A stretch of DNA of 64,000 bases, taken from positions 47,438,955 through 47,502,954 of the forward strand of contig NC_086375.1 of assembly GCF_036588685.1 (NCBI RefSeq), read 5' to 3'. The stretch comes from Mytilus trossulus (taxonomy: Eukaryota; Mollusca; Bivalvia; Mytilida; Mytilidae). The notes under the pieces are model-generated. The model was not told the DNA's origin and searched no databases. It saw only the letters and a program-made list of their open reading frames with translations. Made by a program: the position numbers and the translations under genes. This document shows, piece after piece, positions 49,474-60,477 of the stretch. Positions within the stretch are counted from its first letter, which is position 1, and the number at the start of each line of letters is the position of its first letter.

Positions 49474-51641
49474 GCAAAACACATTTGTTTTGACGTTTTA
49501 TCGTACAAGAGCATACATGTGCTGGTACTGTACCACCATAAGAACCATTTTTTGTTTATAACAAATTAAAAAAAAATGTTTGAACAGATCGTTGTGCTTG
49601 TGCAATATCGGTCGGAATATCTGCCAATTATTGTTCCCAATTATACTCATGGATTAAAATTCATAATACTTATTTTTGGTTATTTTTTACAATGTGTGAT
49701 TAGTCTGATCAGAATACAAATAAGAACTGGACTGATTAGTGTATTTTCTTTAAAAAAAAATGGTATGCAATGTTGCTTTCGCATCCTAATGCTCTTTTTT
49801 CTATTACGGTTTGGTGTACTTTGTGTCTTGTTTAATGAAACAATAGTAATTGTATTGGTTCAAAAAAAGCGGAAATGAAACAGTTGTATGGCCGTGCTGA
49901 GAACAACCTTTGCATTCAAATAATAGGCATTGAGCGGTCCTGGTGAAGGTATATCAAGAAAAGCGATTCGAAAGCATTCTATTTATATCTTGTTGTTTTA
50001 AAATTTTTGAATACCTAAATACTTATTTAAGCTTTTGTAGCAAAATTTGATATCGACCTTCTTGGGTGATTTTTGGAACAATATATGCTATTTAAAACCC
50101 CATCCTGACCTCTAATTATTTATCTTTTGATCCCTTGTTTATTTATTATGTTTCTCTTGTCAAGGCTGGTCATATCTAACATTGGAATGACCTTTTACAT
50201 AACAAAATACGTACGCGTTCCCAAATAGTATTGATGAAAATGTATATGTTATTATGCATTTCAGACAGAACATGCACAAGTATAGTAAACATAAAGACCC
50301 AACTTCCAACTTAAAAACTAAAAAGCGGGTTTTTTTTTTTAGCTTACCTGACATTTTTTCCTCATTACTTGGCATCCGTTCACCTTTGAAAATTCTAGAC
50401 CAAATTTAAGTAACCAAACTTGGCCTCAATCATTAAGGGTATCTTATACTATTAATTATGATTTTGAACTTATATTACATGATTTCGAAACAAGCAGTAG
50501 ACACAAGTGAGCGACACAGGCTCTTTGGAGCCTCTAGTTTAAAGCACAGGTTGCTGATTACATTTAAATTTTTCGTTCAACTTGTTCACCCTTCTCTTTG
50601 TCGTTTCCAGCTTTTCATACTGTAAGTAAGATTGTGTCTATATTTGAAGAATTTTGATCTTAATTTCTTTGGTTTATTTGTGTCATTGGTTTGGTTTTTC
50701 ATACTAGATAAGTATACGCATACGCCACATCTCCTTTTTGACTGTATGTTGAAATTTAAGCCATGTTGTTATATCATGGCATAAACTGCTCATTATATAA
50801 AACTGGATTTATGAATGAATTCAATTTTATCATTAACATTGGCATTAATATTCTTTTAGGTGTTGTTGTGTAAACAGCAAGAGGGTCAATAAGCTTTCTT
50901 AATGTAAATTGTACATGAATAGTCCCGAAATATCATGAATGAAAGGAAGTATGGATCTCTTTTTCTCACAAACATCAAAATAGCGAACACCTTACGTTGA
51001 TTTATTACAATAATATTGTTTCAGTTAAATAAATGTCAGTAAAATCTGCATTATATAATTTATATTATTACTAATTACAATACTCGAGTGTATCGCAGAA
51101 CACTATTTGAAACATTTAATTCTTTGCAATTTCGAAGACATGATTTTTCTTTTTCTATCTTTTTTTAAATCAAGTATCACTGTTTCTATTTATGAAGGAA
51201 GATTGTACTTTTGCATTATCGATAGGCAGTATGTTATTTGTCGTGCATTTCATATTCAAAATCTGTTTTTTGTTTTTCATGTATTAAAGCCTGTTTAACA
51301 CACTGCTATATCCAAACAACCTTCCCTAAAACAGCGTTAAATATATGTTAGAAATGATTAATGCTGTATATGTATATGTATACGGCATAATTTGTGTATC
51401 TGTTCAATCATATGAGCTGCATTTGCTTACGAAATAAAGAATTAATATAAAAGTATTTAAAACCACTGCTCATCCAATCCAGTGGCACAGTAGTTTAAAT
51501 TACTTAAGACTCAACCACCAAGGCAAATAATATTTTTTGCAAAATCCAAAAGCCCAAAACGACCAGAAATACCTGATTGGAAGGACGGCGTTAAGAAGTG
51601 GCAATCTGTTGCTGTATGGCTATAATACAGAAGCTTAACAC
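49474..51641. other. No gene seen
   Basis: A 100-codon frame at 49576-49878 is rich in Ile, Leu and Phe from AT-rich DNA and has no motif. A short R6-like end (CGCCACATCTCCTTTTTGAC) is at about 50723. Confidence 0.4.
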
Positions 51642-52048
51642 TTTATTTCACGAACATATTTATCTAACACTTTTATCTAATATTTACCAATTTACCGAAA
51701 TTGTTTCGGTCTTTAAAAAAGCACAACTTGTCTCTCGTTTTGCAACATGCATTTTCTTATAACATTGTCAACATAAAGTATTATGATCCATCCTATTTTT
51801 GCATAGCATCCGTTTGTAATTTAACTTAAGAGTCTATTATAATAAAAAAAAATAATCGCTCTCAAACACTGTCTATATACACCTATAGTTCGTATCCTTC
51901 TCGAAACTGAATATTCCTCTTTTACCACTGATACGAAGGATCATACGTTTGAACACCTAGGTTCAATTGATAACCTTTTCTCATAGCGAGGTTAAATTAT
52001 CTGCGCTTTAAGACGTGTTTATATCCCTTGGCTGTGATAAATACGTTT

Positions 52049-52756
52049 TCATCGTCCGAAGACACGTTTTATAATACTGGCTCTCTTCTTTCTGTATATA
52101 ACTGAAGCTAAAACAACGCTTTCAAGAACATTTTTCATTCCAGTTTGCGCAGCAGCTGAACATTTATTATAGTATTCAGCACCAATAAGTTTTGTCATAT
52201 ATTGTCCTTCCAAGTCAGAAACATGTTGAGTGTTATCTTCATCACGAATGTCACTTTGGGTCCCAACTAAGATAACTGGCCTTCTTTTGTTGAATTTACG
52301 AATTTCATGTATCCAGAATGACTGCACATTGTTAAAGGATTCTCTCTCTACTACACTATAGCAGACGATAATGACGTCAGCATCGGAAATCATTTGTGAT
52401 CGTGTGTGTTCATCTTCATGCTAAATGCAGAAAATAGAAAAAAAATATAACAATGAGTTTTAAAAGGAGCAACAATGGGGGAAAAATCAATTGACCTCGG
52501 TTTAAATATTATTGAAATGTTACTGAAGAAAAATTCCGTGTAACATTAAGAAATTTCATACCTGACCATTTGTATCCTTTATATTAACACTGTACTGGTC
52601 ACCGTAAGCAGTCACATAACCTGTATAACTCTCGGCTACAGTAGCTACATAATAATCAGGGAACGAGTCACCAGCAAATGCTTTTGCCATGCATGTTTTA
52701 CCAATAAGTCCATCACCAACAATTGTGCAAGATACATCATGACTGAAGCAAACCAT
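52049..52756 (-). CDS. RG-D: Rho-like small GTPase, DTNGQ G3, no CAAX box
   Basis: Two exons: 52756-52562 (65 codons) and 52420-52049 (123 codons plus TGA), 188 aa. The phase-0 intron is only 141 bp (CAG/GTATGA donor, TTTAG acceptor). The start is the ATG of MVCFSHDVSC, which aligns residue for residue with MVCYENTVSC of RG-E and RG-F; two codons upstream there is only a GTG. Motifs are P-loop GDGLIGKT (14-21), switch I YVATVAE, G3 DTNGQ (61-65), G4 TQSD (119-122) and G5 CSA. Asn replaces Ala59 in G3; the other catalytic residues look normal. Exon 2 starts HEDEHTRSQMISDADVIIVCYS. The tail RKKRASIIKRVFGR is basic and lacks CAAX. The protein is close to RG-E and RG-F, its neighbours to the right, so these three form the youngest subgroup. 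A minus-strand AATAAA at 51642-51647 may be its poly(A) signal (weak). Confidence 0.92.
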
Positions 52757-52830
52757 TTTCACTTATCGGTTAGCGGTTGTAATTTTTTAAAGGCTACGAC
52801 AAAAATGATTATCAACTATTAATTCAAACT

Positions 52831-52839
52831 TTTTATATA
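52831..52839 (-). promoter_or_regulatory. TATA box of RG-D
   Basis: The minus strand reads GGTATATAAAAAG about 80 bp before the ATG. Strong TATA consensus, same relative position as in the paralogues. Confidence 0.6.
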
Positions 52840-53274
52840 CCATTACTAATTGCCTGATTGAACTCTATTGTTTACAATAATCTCCTGCTAAGTAAAATTG
52901 AATTATTTTCTATTGTTTTATCTTGTCAATATACATTGTGTATAGTAACCCCCTGGAGCTTGTTGTCAGTATGTCGAATTGGCCGCATGGGGGCATGGAA
53001 AATTTATTCCCTACTTGTCCTTATTTTAGAGCAAGGTGTTAATGAGAAAAAAGTTTGAAAACATTAATCAAATTTGAAATTATCAATATTGATTGTAAAA
53101 ATGGCGGTGTATACAAATTAAACATGTCATTGACCTATTCGATATAGGAAAGCCCATATGATCGGGCTAATACAGAAGTATCGGGGTGATAACTGGACAG
53201 ATAGGCATAAAAGCAGATATTGAATAGTTTATCATATTATGCTTTTACTTATCGATAACGGCTAGGTTGAAAAC

Positions 53275-53400
53275 GGAAGGACGTTCAACAAACAGCTTTG
53301 TGCTTTTTCTTTTTTAGCAATGGTGTTGTCATTTTTTTTTATCGTTTGGCGAGTTTGAATGTCCTCCTGGTATCTTTCGCCTCTCTTTTGCAAACGTTTA
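53275..53400 (-). repeat. R8 copy, inverted
   Basis: GAGTTTGAATGTCCTCCTGG and TATCTTTCGCCTCTCTTTTG are the reverse complement of the R8 start. Confidence 0.5.
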
Positions 53401-53892
53401 TTTTACAGTGATATTTTGATAAATGCCATTGTCTTCAGTTTTATTACATTTTCCAAACTGGACATATCCGTGTGATAAATGAATAAAGCACTCATTAAAC
53501 CTCGTTATATATTTCAAAGTAATGTAGTCAAGCTTAAGTTATAATTGAACGGTCAAGTCTTATATTAGACCAGAAGTAAGAGAAATCACCTTGTGATTTC
53601 TGACAAAATTCGTTTGTGGTGTTATATTCAAACTTGCCAAAAATTTGTTTTATTGCTGAGTGATACGTTGTTGTTAATGTATAAAAGACAAAATCAAGAT
53701 TTACACAATTCATAACTTACGAGGAAATTTTGTAAAATTAAAATTAGAAATGCGAACGGTCACTGCACATTTTTGCCATAGAATAAAGAATTCTAAGATC
53801 TGTACTTTCTGCTTTTAATGGATAAGGAATGGATAAATACCCTGCCACGTTCGATCTATGTTTCAGTTTGATGTTTTTCTGCTTTGTATCGA

Positions 53893-54278
53893 ACTGATGA
53901 GTTAAGCCTCTTTCAACTGTTTTTTTTATAGTTTGTACTTGTGATGTGCTGTAACAGCATTGTCCCAGGTTGGGGATGGTTTAACGTTCACAAACATTCT
54001 TCATGTGTCTGTTAAAAGTCAGGAGCCTGTATAGTTTATTGGTTGTCATACGTTCATGTTTGTCAGATTTGATTTTTCGTAAATTGTTTTGTTACAAATT
54101 AGGCCGTTACTATTCTCAATCTTGTCGGGACTTTTTAAAACCAGCTATACGGTATGGAGTTTCTCATTGTTGAAGGTCGTACGATTGCCATTAATTGCTT
54201 AGTACATTCACTTCATTTGAACTTTGATGGATAGTTGTCTTTATGGCAAGCACACCACATCTCCTTATTTTTTAATAA
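53893..54278 (+). repeat. R6 copy, long
   Basis: TGATGTGCTGTAACAGCATT, TTAAAAGTCAGGAGCCTGTA, TTAGGCCGTTACTATTCTCA, GTTGAAGGTCGTACGATTGC and CACACCACATCTCCTTATTT. Confidence 0.65.
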
Positions 54279-54344
54279 GCCGAATAGATAAGTTCCGCTG
54301 AGAGTCAATTTTTGGCATATGTAAGCTCTAGTAGTGTGGGTTTA

Positions 54345-54405
54345 AAAGAGGGACGAAAGATACCAAGAGACATTCAAATTCATAGATAGAAAAAAAACTG
54401 ATGGT
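54345..54405 (+). repeat. R8 fragment
   Basis: GAGGGACGAAAGATACCAAG and AGACATTCAAATTCATAGAT. Confidence 0.45.
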
Positions 54406-55101
54406 TGTTTTAATCTCATTTTCTGTACATCCCATTCGTTGTATAACCACCTGTTTTGTAAGTTATTTGTGAGGGAAAAAAACAACACCAAAACAAAAAC
54501 CAACTAACTGGTTGTTTAAATCATATCTTAATCCATCTTTTTGACAATGTGAAACATGTACCTGTAGTTAGAGTTTTAATTGTTAAGTGTGTATGTGTAT
54601 GTTGCTTTGATTTGTTTTGTGAATTGACATGATTATTATACATTTTTATAAACAAAAAATACTATATGTACTTTTATTTTTTTAATATTCATAATACGTA
54701 AAAAATTGATACATTATATATTTTTACATATTCAATTCATTGTCACTTCGATTATCATAATTTGAACGAGTTTTGTTTGTCATGCAATGTTCAATATTCA
54801 TAAAACAACACCAGTGTCAGTTTCAAACAGCTGACAACCGTTGTAATTGTCAATTGGTATGCTAATGTTCACCATGTCCTATTTATTTCCCAATGTTTGT
54901 TCGTATTTGCTCCATTACGCCGTAATGGTCTATACTATTGTCATTGTGCGCGGTTTTTCACAAACTCCTCAGCAGCCTGTGTTCCAGCTTCGATTTGCAA
55001 ACTAAATGAAAATTGTTACGATCACTGTACGAAGTTTGAGTTTGTCAATGGTGTGGTAGAATCGCCCACATCTATGCATTTACTCTGCTCCGTATTGCAA
55101 A

Positions 55102-55118
55102 TGTACACCGGTGGTACA
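55102..55118 (-). promoter_or_regulatory. 3'UTR stem-loop SL2 of RG-E
   Basis: On the minus strand TGTAC-CACCGGT-GTACA lies about 102 nt after the stop. RG-F has TGTAC-CACTGGT-GTACA 108 nt or so after its stop, within a longer perfect stem. Confidence 0.4.
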
Positions 55119-55190
55119 ATGCAAGAAGACGTGGACTTGAATTATCAAGCTTCTATCTTCGTACTGATATCTGTTTATAATCATATTCAA

Positions 55191-55204
55191 CTCTGGGGTG
55201 AGAG
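55191..55204 (-). promoter_or_regulatory. 3'UTR stem-loop SL1-like of RG-E
   Basis: On the minus strand CTCT-CACCCC-AGAG begins 15 nt after the stop and is followed by TTGAA. It aligns with SL1 of RG-F (ATCTC-TGCCCG-GAGAT then GAA), in diverged form. Confidence 0.35.
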
Positions 55205-55219
55205 AATTCTTTCGGTTTT

Positions 55220-55985
55220 TCATCGTGCGAAAACACGTTTAAGTACATTTGTCTTCTTCTTTCGGTATCTTATGGCGGCACAAAAGACACTTTCAAAGAC
55301 ATTTTTGACTCCGTCATTAGAAGAAGAAGAACATTTGTTGTAGTAGTCAGCATTTATTGATTTCATTAAATTTTGTCCTTCAATGTCGGAAATATGATCA
55401 ATGTTATTTTCATCAGGAATGTCTTTTTGAGTTGCGACTAAAACAATCGGCTTTTTCTTGTGAAGTTTTCTGACCTCTGGAACCAAGACGGATTAGGCAT
55501 TCTCAAATGATTCCCTGTCAACTGAGCTATATCATACAATGATTACGTCAACGTCTATAATTGCTTGTAATCTTGTTGATTTTTCTTCATGCTGAAAAGA
55601 TAAATAAAAGAATGATAAGGAAACGAAAAAAATAAATATATTAAAGTTTTTTCAAGCTATATAACGGTTTGTGTAAATGAAATTCAATATTTTTTTGAAT
55701 TAAAATAAATTCAACCTAATCTTATTTTATATAATTTCAAAATTTGCCTTTATAGATATTTGTAAGGTTTCTTTAAAAATATTAATATATATATTTATTT
55801 ACCTCATTAATATTTAGACTGTATTTGTCACCATAAGCAGACACAGATCCAGTTGTTGTTTCTGCAACCGTAGCAACACATGTGTCTGAGAATTGGCTTC
55901 CAGCAAATCTTTTAGCAAAACATGTCTTGCCTACCATTCCATCACCAACAACTTCACAGGAAACAGTGTTCTCGTAGCAAACCAT
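55220..55985 (-). pseudogene. RG-E: Rho-like GTPase pseudogene (two stops, G3 deleted)
   Basis: Exon 1 is 55985-55803 and exon 2 is 55591-55220, separated by a 211-bp intron with intact signals (GAG/GTAAAT donor, TTTTCAG acceptor). Exon 1 begins MVCYENTVSCEVVGDGMVGKTC and is nearly identical to RG-F. It has 61 codons where RG-C and RG-D have 65: after LNIN a 12-nt in-frame deletion removed the DTxG part of G3. Exon 2 keeps its full 372 nt but has TGA at 55534-55532 where paralogues have Cys (VCYS), and TAA at 55495-55493 where they have Lys (NVKSFW). The rest aligns without frameshift: G4 TQKD, G5 CSS and tail KKKTNVLKRVFAR. The promoter TATA and both 3'UTR hairpins are still recognisable, so this is a recently inactivated genomic duplicate and not a processed copy. 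It could still be transcribed. Confidence 0.88.
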
Positions 55986-56060
55986 TCTTACAGATATTTA
56001 TTTAAATCTTTAAACGTTAAGTAAGTGTAAAAAGTGTTATGCCAGAAGGTAAAATTACAG

Positions 56061-56070
56061 CCCTTTTATA
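56061..56070 (-). promoter_or_regulatory. TATA box of RG-E
   Basis: The minus strand reads ATCTATAAAAGGGC about 80 bp upstream of the RG-E ATG. RG-F has TTCTATAAAAGGCA in the same place, followed in both by a similar GATTTTA / CATAACAC stretch, so the promoters are homologous. Confidence 0.6.
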
Positions 56071-56099
56071 GATCACAAGTCGTTTGCCTCAGTAAATCC

Positions 56100-59000
56100 A
56101 TTGTTAATTAAGATCTCAAACAAAGTGAATATACCTTTGTTTAAAATTGCCAATACTGTGTGATCAAATATACCCCAAGTGTCACAACCAATGCGACTCT
56201 ATCGTTGCTTGTGGTTGAAATTTGAAACTTGCTTCTTGTTTTATTTTTAGCTCTTTTATCTCATTGTAGATAAAAAGGAAACAATTCTTTGTTAACCTCA
56301 TGATATTGAATATTCTGATGTTGTTTATATTTCCTTTGTTTTGATATTTGATAGTTTTAAACTCTACGTAACATTGGAAATATCACACATTATAAGTTCA
56401 CAATGCACAAAGAGAAAATAACAGGAATAAAAAACATGAATACCAATTTAATAACTGACTTTGCTAAATACATGGTATTGATTTTTTTAATTATTGACAT
56501 ATTTATCTTTTGATCCCCGAATAGATAAATAGTTGTTCCATTGGCAATCATCCTACTAACATAATTCTTATATTGTTATTTATACCTTGTAGCCTATGTC
56601 TTAATTAAGACTATCGCATTTTCATTTTTAACCAAAGAGACAACACTTTCAAAAAACTGAAAACAGAACGCGTCTGAAGCGCTATTTCTGGATGTAACAT
56701 CATCAGGAATGCCCAAAGCCGAAAAGTTGAAAACCAAAAATGTCTAATAACCTAAAAAAGGACCTAACATTATACTCAAATTTATTTAAGGTCAACTTTG
56801 CTTGATGCAGCTAAAACCTAAGTGTCTTTTGGTGTCAAACCTAGCTTCATCATACCACATCTTCTGTTTTATATATACGTGCATAAAACTACAGTTTAGT
56901 TAGAGATTTGATAGATTCACATATTCTTTTGCATGTTTCTTATCAAAAAAATAATGACATAGTCATTCAGTATTGATAAAGCGAAGAGCGTATACAGTAA
57001 AACAAAAGTCATTCCTCTCTCCAGAACTATTAGAATAATCCATCATAGAACTGTTCTGAATAGTACTAGTTGACACCATCAGGGGAAACTAGATTAAAAG
57101 GCAAGATATAGATAATATCTTTATAACCGACTGTGTCAATGTCGTTAAAAACTTCCATCATCATATACCTTCATAATATTTTAAGAAAGCTTAAAAGTAG
57201 TCACATATATAAAATTTCTCTGACAGAGACACTTGCTTACTACTGGAAATAGTTAAGAACTGGATAGGAACAGATATGTACATAGTCATTGGTCATATAC
57301 AGACCCAGAAAAAAAGTTTTGGAAGTAATGACATACACGAACAACTGTATCATAGAACTTAGGCCATAAGTGTCCATTCGACAGAATTTTATAATTTCCG
57401 AAAATAATACATTGGTACAAAAATGTATATTCTGAATACTCCAGCTCGTATTTATTTAGGCACAATCTTTATGGGGTATCTATTCATTGTAAAACCGCTT
57501 TTGTTTTAAACAATACACTTACATTTGGCCAACAGAAAGGTATCATATTTATTGTTTTGATTTTGAACAATAGAATATATTCCCTGCAGAGATCATACAA
57601 AGGCAGTAATATGAGGCGTCCAGGTGGTAATACACTATATTGGGAGCATGTATGCTATTCAGTTGCTATTTTAAGCAACTTCTTTTCCTCTATATAAAAA
57701 GCCTGAAACATTTTGCTTATTTTCATTTCAAAATCAGTGCCTGCAATAACGTAGTGTGAAGGAAAAAAATGATATACTTTTGTTTTAATAACAAGTGTTC
57801 TGTGAATGCAATTACAGTTTCTCTTCTAATGTTGTGATATACAGTTAAGGTTTTGGATATAATAAATGTGGAAGTATTTAAATATTCGATTCATACATCA
57901 TGTTAAACGCAAACGTGTTACAGTGACGGATATTTTTTCCTATATTGGATTAATTCATTAGTTTCTGAAATGTTTAGAGCTGAACATACATATAGATAGG
58001 ACTTTTTTTATATCTTTTTTTTCTTAATTTATTGTTATGTTTTGTATTTGATTTTAGTAAATGTTTAAACATTTTTTAATTTAGATTCTTTTGGCAGATT
58101 AATTTGTCAATAATTCATTGTAACTTTTTTAAGGTTCTTTTGGACATTTCCAAAGACGTTTGATAACACTAAATGTTCTATGCACTTTAGAACCAAGGTA
58201 TTTTTTAAAGTGAAATCCAGGGTAAATCACAAAAACGGAAACATGACCAAATAAAACATTAAAGACATATCAACCAAAGAACTGCATGGAAAATAACTGT
58301 CCTGACTTGATACAGACACTAAAGTCAAAGTTCACATACGAAAAAGATAAATAGTCTAAATTTTTACGAAGTAAGGCACCAAAGGGACAAATATCATTCG
58401 ATGGTATCAAATATTCTCTGTCATGTTACCATCGTTTTTGTACCTTTCAAGTTTTCATATATTTAAAATTGTAATCAGCCATTTCATTGTCATGTTTTTC
58501 AGAGGATTTTTGTTTGTTTTGTTTTGGTGGTTAAAATCAGAATATTTTTTCTAAAATATTTTTCGTACAACAAGAAACTTGATTCTACTGTTCTAATTGT
58601 TACCATATTCTAGTGCATTTTTTTTTCTCACAAATAAGCTAAAGGAGAATATTGATGCTTTAAAGAACACTCTGAGGGATATCAGGCTTGTGTTTTCTAA
58701 CGTCATTCGTGCTTGCTGTTATATAAGGATCGCTAGTGGCTCTCGAATATTAAATCAGTAGTAAGGCATTATCAAAAGTAAGATTAACGGTATTGAAAAT
58801 CAAACGAAGAAAATGTAACCAAAACTACGGATAAGGACGTATGATTGAGGTAGAAATTCTAAGTGTTTCAAATATTTAGAAAAAAATAAAGCAGAACGGA
58901 TAATAAAAAGTCAAAATAACAAAAATACTGAATAAAAACGACCGTACCATTAATATTTCCAGATTTGCTGTGGTATCGACCTAATGGACTCATTAAAATC

Positions 59001-59397
59001 ACCAATGATACCAGGCTAATAATTTAGTTTAAAACGAGATTATCAATGACGTAAGATATTTTTCATTTTCGTAGGCTTGATCCAAACATCTTATTTTACT
59101 ATAAGAAAACCACATAATGTGACTTATCAGCGAGGTTTCGTTTATTATGAGAAGCACAATTGGTGCCGTAAATTGAGCAGAATTTTCGAACTGTTGCAGT
59201 GATAATGCACCCCAATCTTAAGTTTTTTTGTATAGATTTGTGCACTGTTGGTTGTTGTTTTTCATCAGGCCTTTGTATTGTCTAGAGAGGTATGGGAGTT
59301 CATCTTCATTGATTCTGCTTTCTTATTTCTGTTTCTACTGATGAATAATTAGCTAACCTTTCTTAATCTTCAATAACAATTAACCATATGTGTTTGT
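56100..59397. other. Gene-free interval between RG-E and RG-F
   Basis: About 3.3 kb with no coding frame of note. RG-E and RG-F are transcribed divergently away from this interval, so it holds both promoters at its edges. Confidence 0.5.
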
Positions 59398-59465
59398 AGA
59401 AATAAGAAGATGCGGTATGGGTGTCAATGAGACTACTTTACATTCAAGTCACAATGTGTAAAACA
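59398..59465 (+). repeat. Dispersed repeat family R2 fragment
   Basis: AATAAGAAGATGCGGTATGG, GTGTCAATGAGACTACTTTA and AAGTCACAATGTGTAAAA. The following 120 bp contains a diverged direct duplication of AACAATGTGCAAAAACAGCA. Confidence 0.5.
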
Positions 59466-59828
59466 GCAATAATTAGTATTTAAAAGTTCTATCAATACTT
59501 ATACAATAATATAACAAGTAACAATGTGCAAAAACAGCAATAATAAGTATTTAGAAGTTCTATCAATACACGAGATAGACTTTTTATATGTTAGTGAATA
59601 ATACTTGTACTAGGATATAATGTTATACATAATAGCAACTATACTAAGAGACAATGAAATCAATAAAAACAATATCAATTACACACCACAAGCAGTGAAA
59701 TGGTCATATAGGTAAAACTCCAGGGGGGGTAATATAATCACATATACAAAATTTAAAACAATAGAATTGTCACTTTGCAGGAGATATTTTATCAAACAAT
59801 AGAAGAGACGGAGCGATCAACTTGGGTT

Positions 59829-59838
59829 CTATAAAAGG
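59829..59838 (+). promoter_or_regulatory. TATA box of RG-F
   Basis: CTATAAAAGG lies about 80-90 bp upstream of the ATG. It is the same decamer as in RG-E, with similar sequence downstream, showing that the promoter was copied together with the gene. Confidence 0.65.
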
Positions 59839-59918
59839 CAGGCGATTTTAAGCTTTCTTCATAACACATTTGTTGATTTTAAAACACTGTCGAAAATCAA
59901 TCTTAGTATAGTTGAAAA

Positions 59919-60467
59919 ATGGTTTGCTACGAAAACACTGTTTCCTGTGCCGTTGTTGGTGATGGAATGGTAGGCAAGACATGCCTTGCTAAAAGATTTG
60001 CTGGAAACCAGTTCTCTGAACAATATGTTGCTACAGTTGCAGAAACATCGACTGGATCTGTGTCAGCTTATGGTGACAAGTATAAAGTCATCAGCTATGA
60101 AGATCAATCAGCTAGATCCAAAACAATAACAGAATCCGACGTCATTGTTGTATGCTACAGTGCAGTTGACAAAGAATCATTTGAAAACGTCAAATCCTTT
60201 TGGATTCCAATGGTCCGAAAACTCCATAAGAAGAAACCAATTGTTTTAGTCGCTACACATAGTGACATGCGTGATGACAATAATACCGATCATGTATCAG
60301 ACGCTGAAGGACAAAACTTTATGAAATCAATTAATGCTGACTATTACAACAAATGTTCTGCTGCTACAAATGAGGGAGTGAAGAATGTCTTCGAAAGTGT
60401 CGTCTGCGCCGCTATTAGATATAGAAAAAAGAAAACCAATGTGCTTAAACGTGTTTTCGCACGATGA
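59919..60467 (+). CDS. RG-F: intronless Rho-like GTPase lacking the G3 motif
   Basis: One uninterrupted frame of 182 aa, from MVCYENTVSC to KRVFAR then TGA. Motifs are P-loop GDGMVGKT (14-21), switch I YVATVAE (36-42), G4 THSD (113-116) and G5 CSA; the tail RKKKTNVLKRVFAR is basic with no CAAX. It is six residues shorter than RG-C and RG-D, and the whole difference lies at the exon junction. After YGDKY (51-55) the paralogues have ten residues ending DTxGQ, then His-Glu-Asp; here only KVIS remains before YEDQ. The intron is absent and the G3 Asp, Gly and Gln are gone, yet the reading frame continues. The promoter and 3'UTR hairpins match RG-E, and no poly(A) tract follows, so this is not a simple retrocopy. 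Possible origins are a genomic deletion across the junction that left about 15 nt (the junction reads GTCATCAGC, like an acceptor end), or cDNA-templated intron loss followed by an 18-nt loss. A GTPase without G3 should be catalytically compromised. Confidence 0.85.
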   Translation: MVCYENTVSCAVVGDGMVGKTCLAKRFAGNQFSEQYVATVAETSTGSVSAYGDKYKVISYEDQSARSKTITESDVIVVCYSAVDKESFENVKSFWIPMVRKLHKKKPIVLVATHSDMRDDNNTDHVSDAEGQNFMKSINADYYNKCSAATNEGVKNVFESVVCAAIRYRKKKTNVLKRVFAR

Positions 60468-60477
60468 ACTTGAACTT

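Noticed and set aside
52556-52762. Extended RG-D start two codons upstream
   Set aside because: The upstream codon is GTG. The ATG at 52756 aligns exactly with the starts of RG-E and RG-F.
54897-55343. Plus-strand 148-codon frame
   Set aside because: Its 3' part is antisense to exon 2 of pseudogene RG-E and the rest covers the RG-E 3'UTR. No domain recognised.
59919-60467. RG-F as a classical processed retrogene
   Set aside because: TATA promoter and 3'UTR hairpins are shared with RG-E and there is no poly(A) tract or target duplication nearby.
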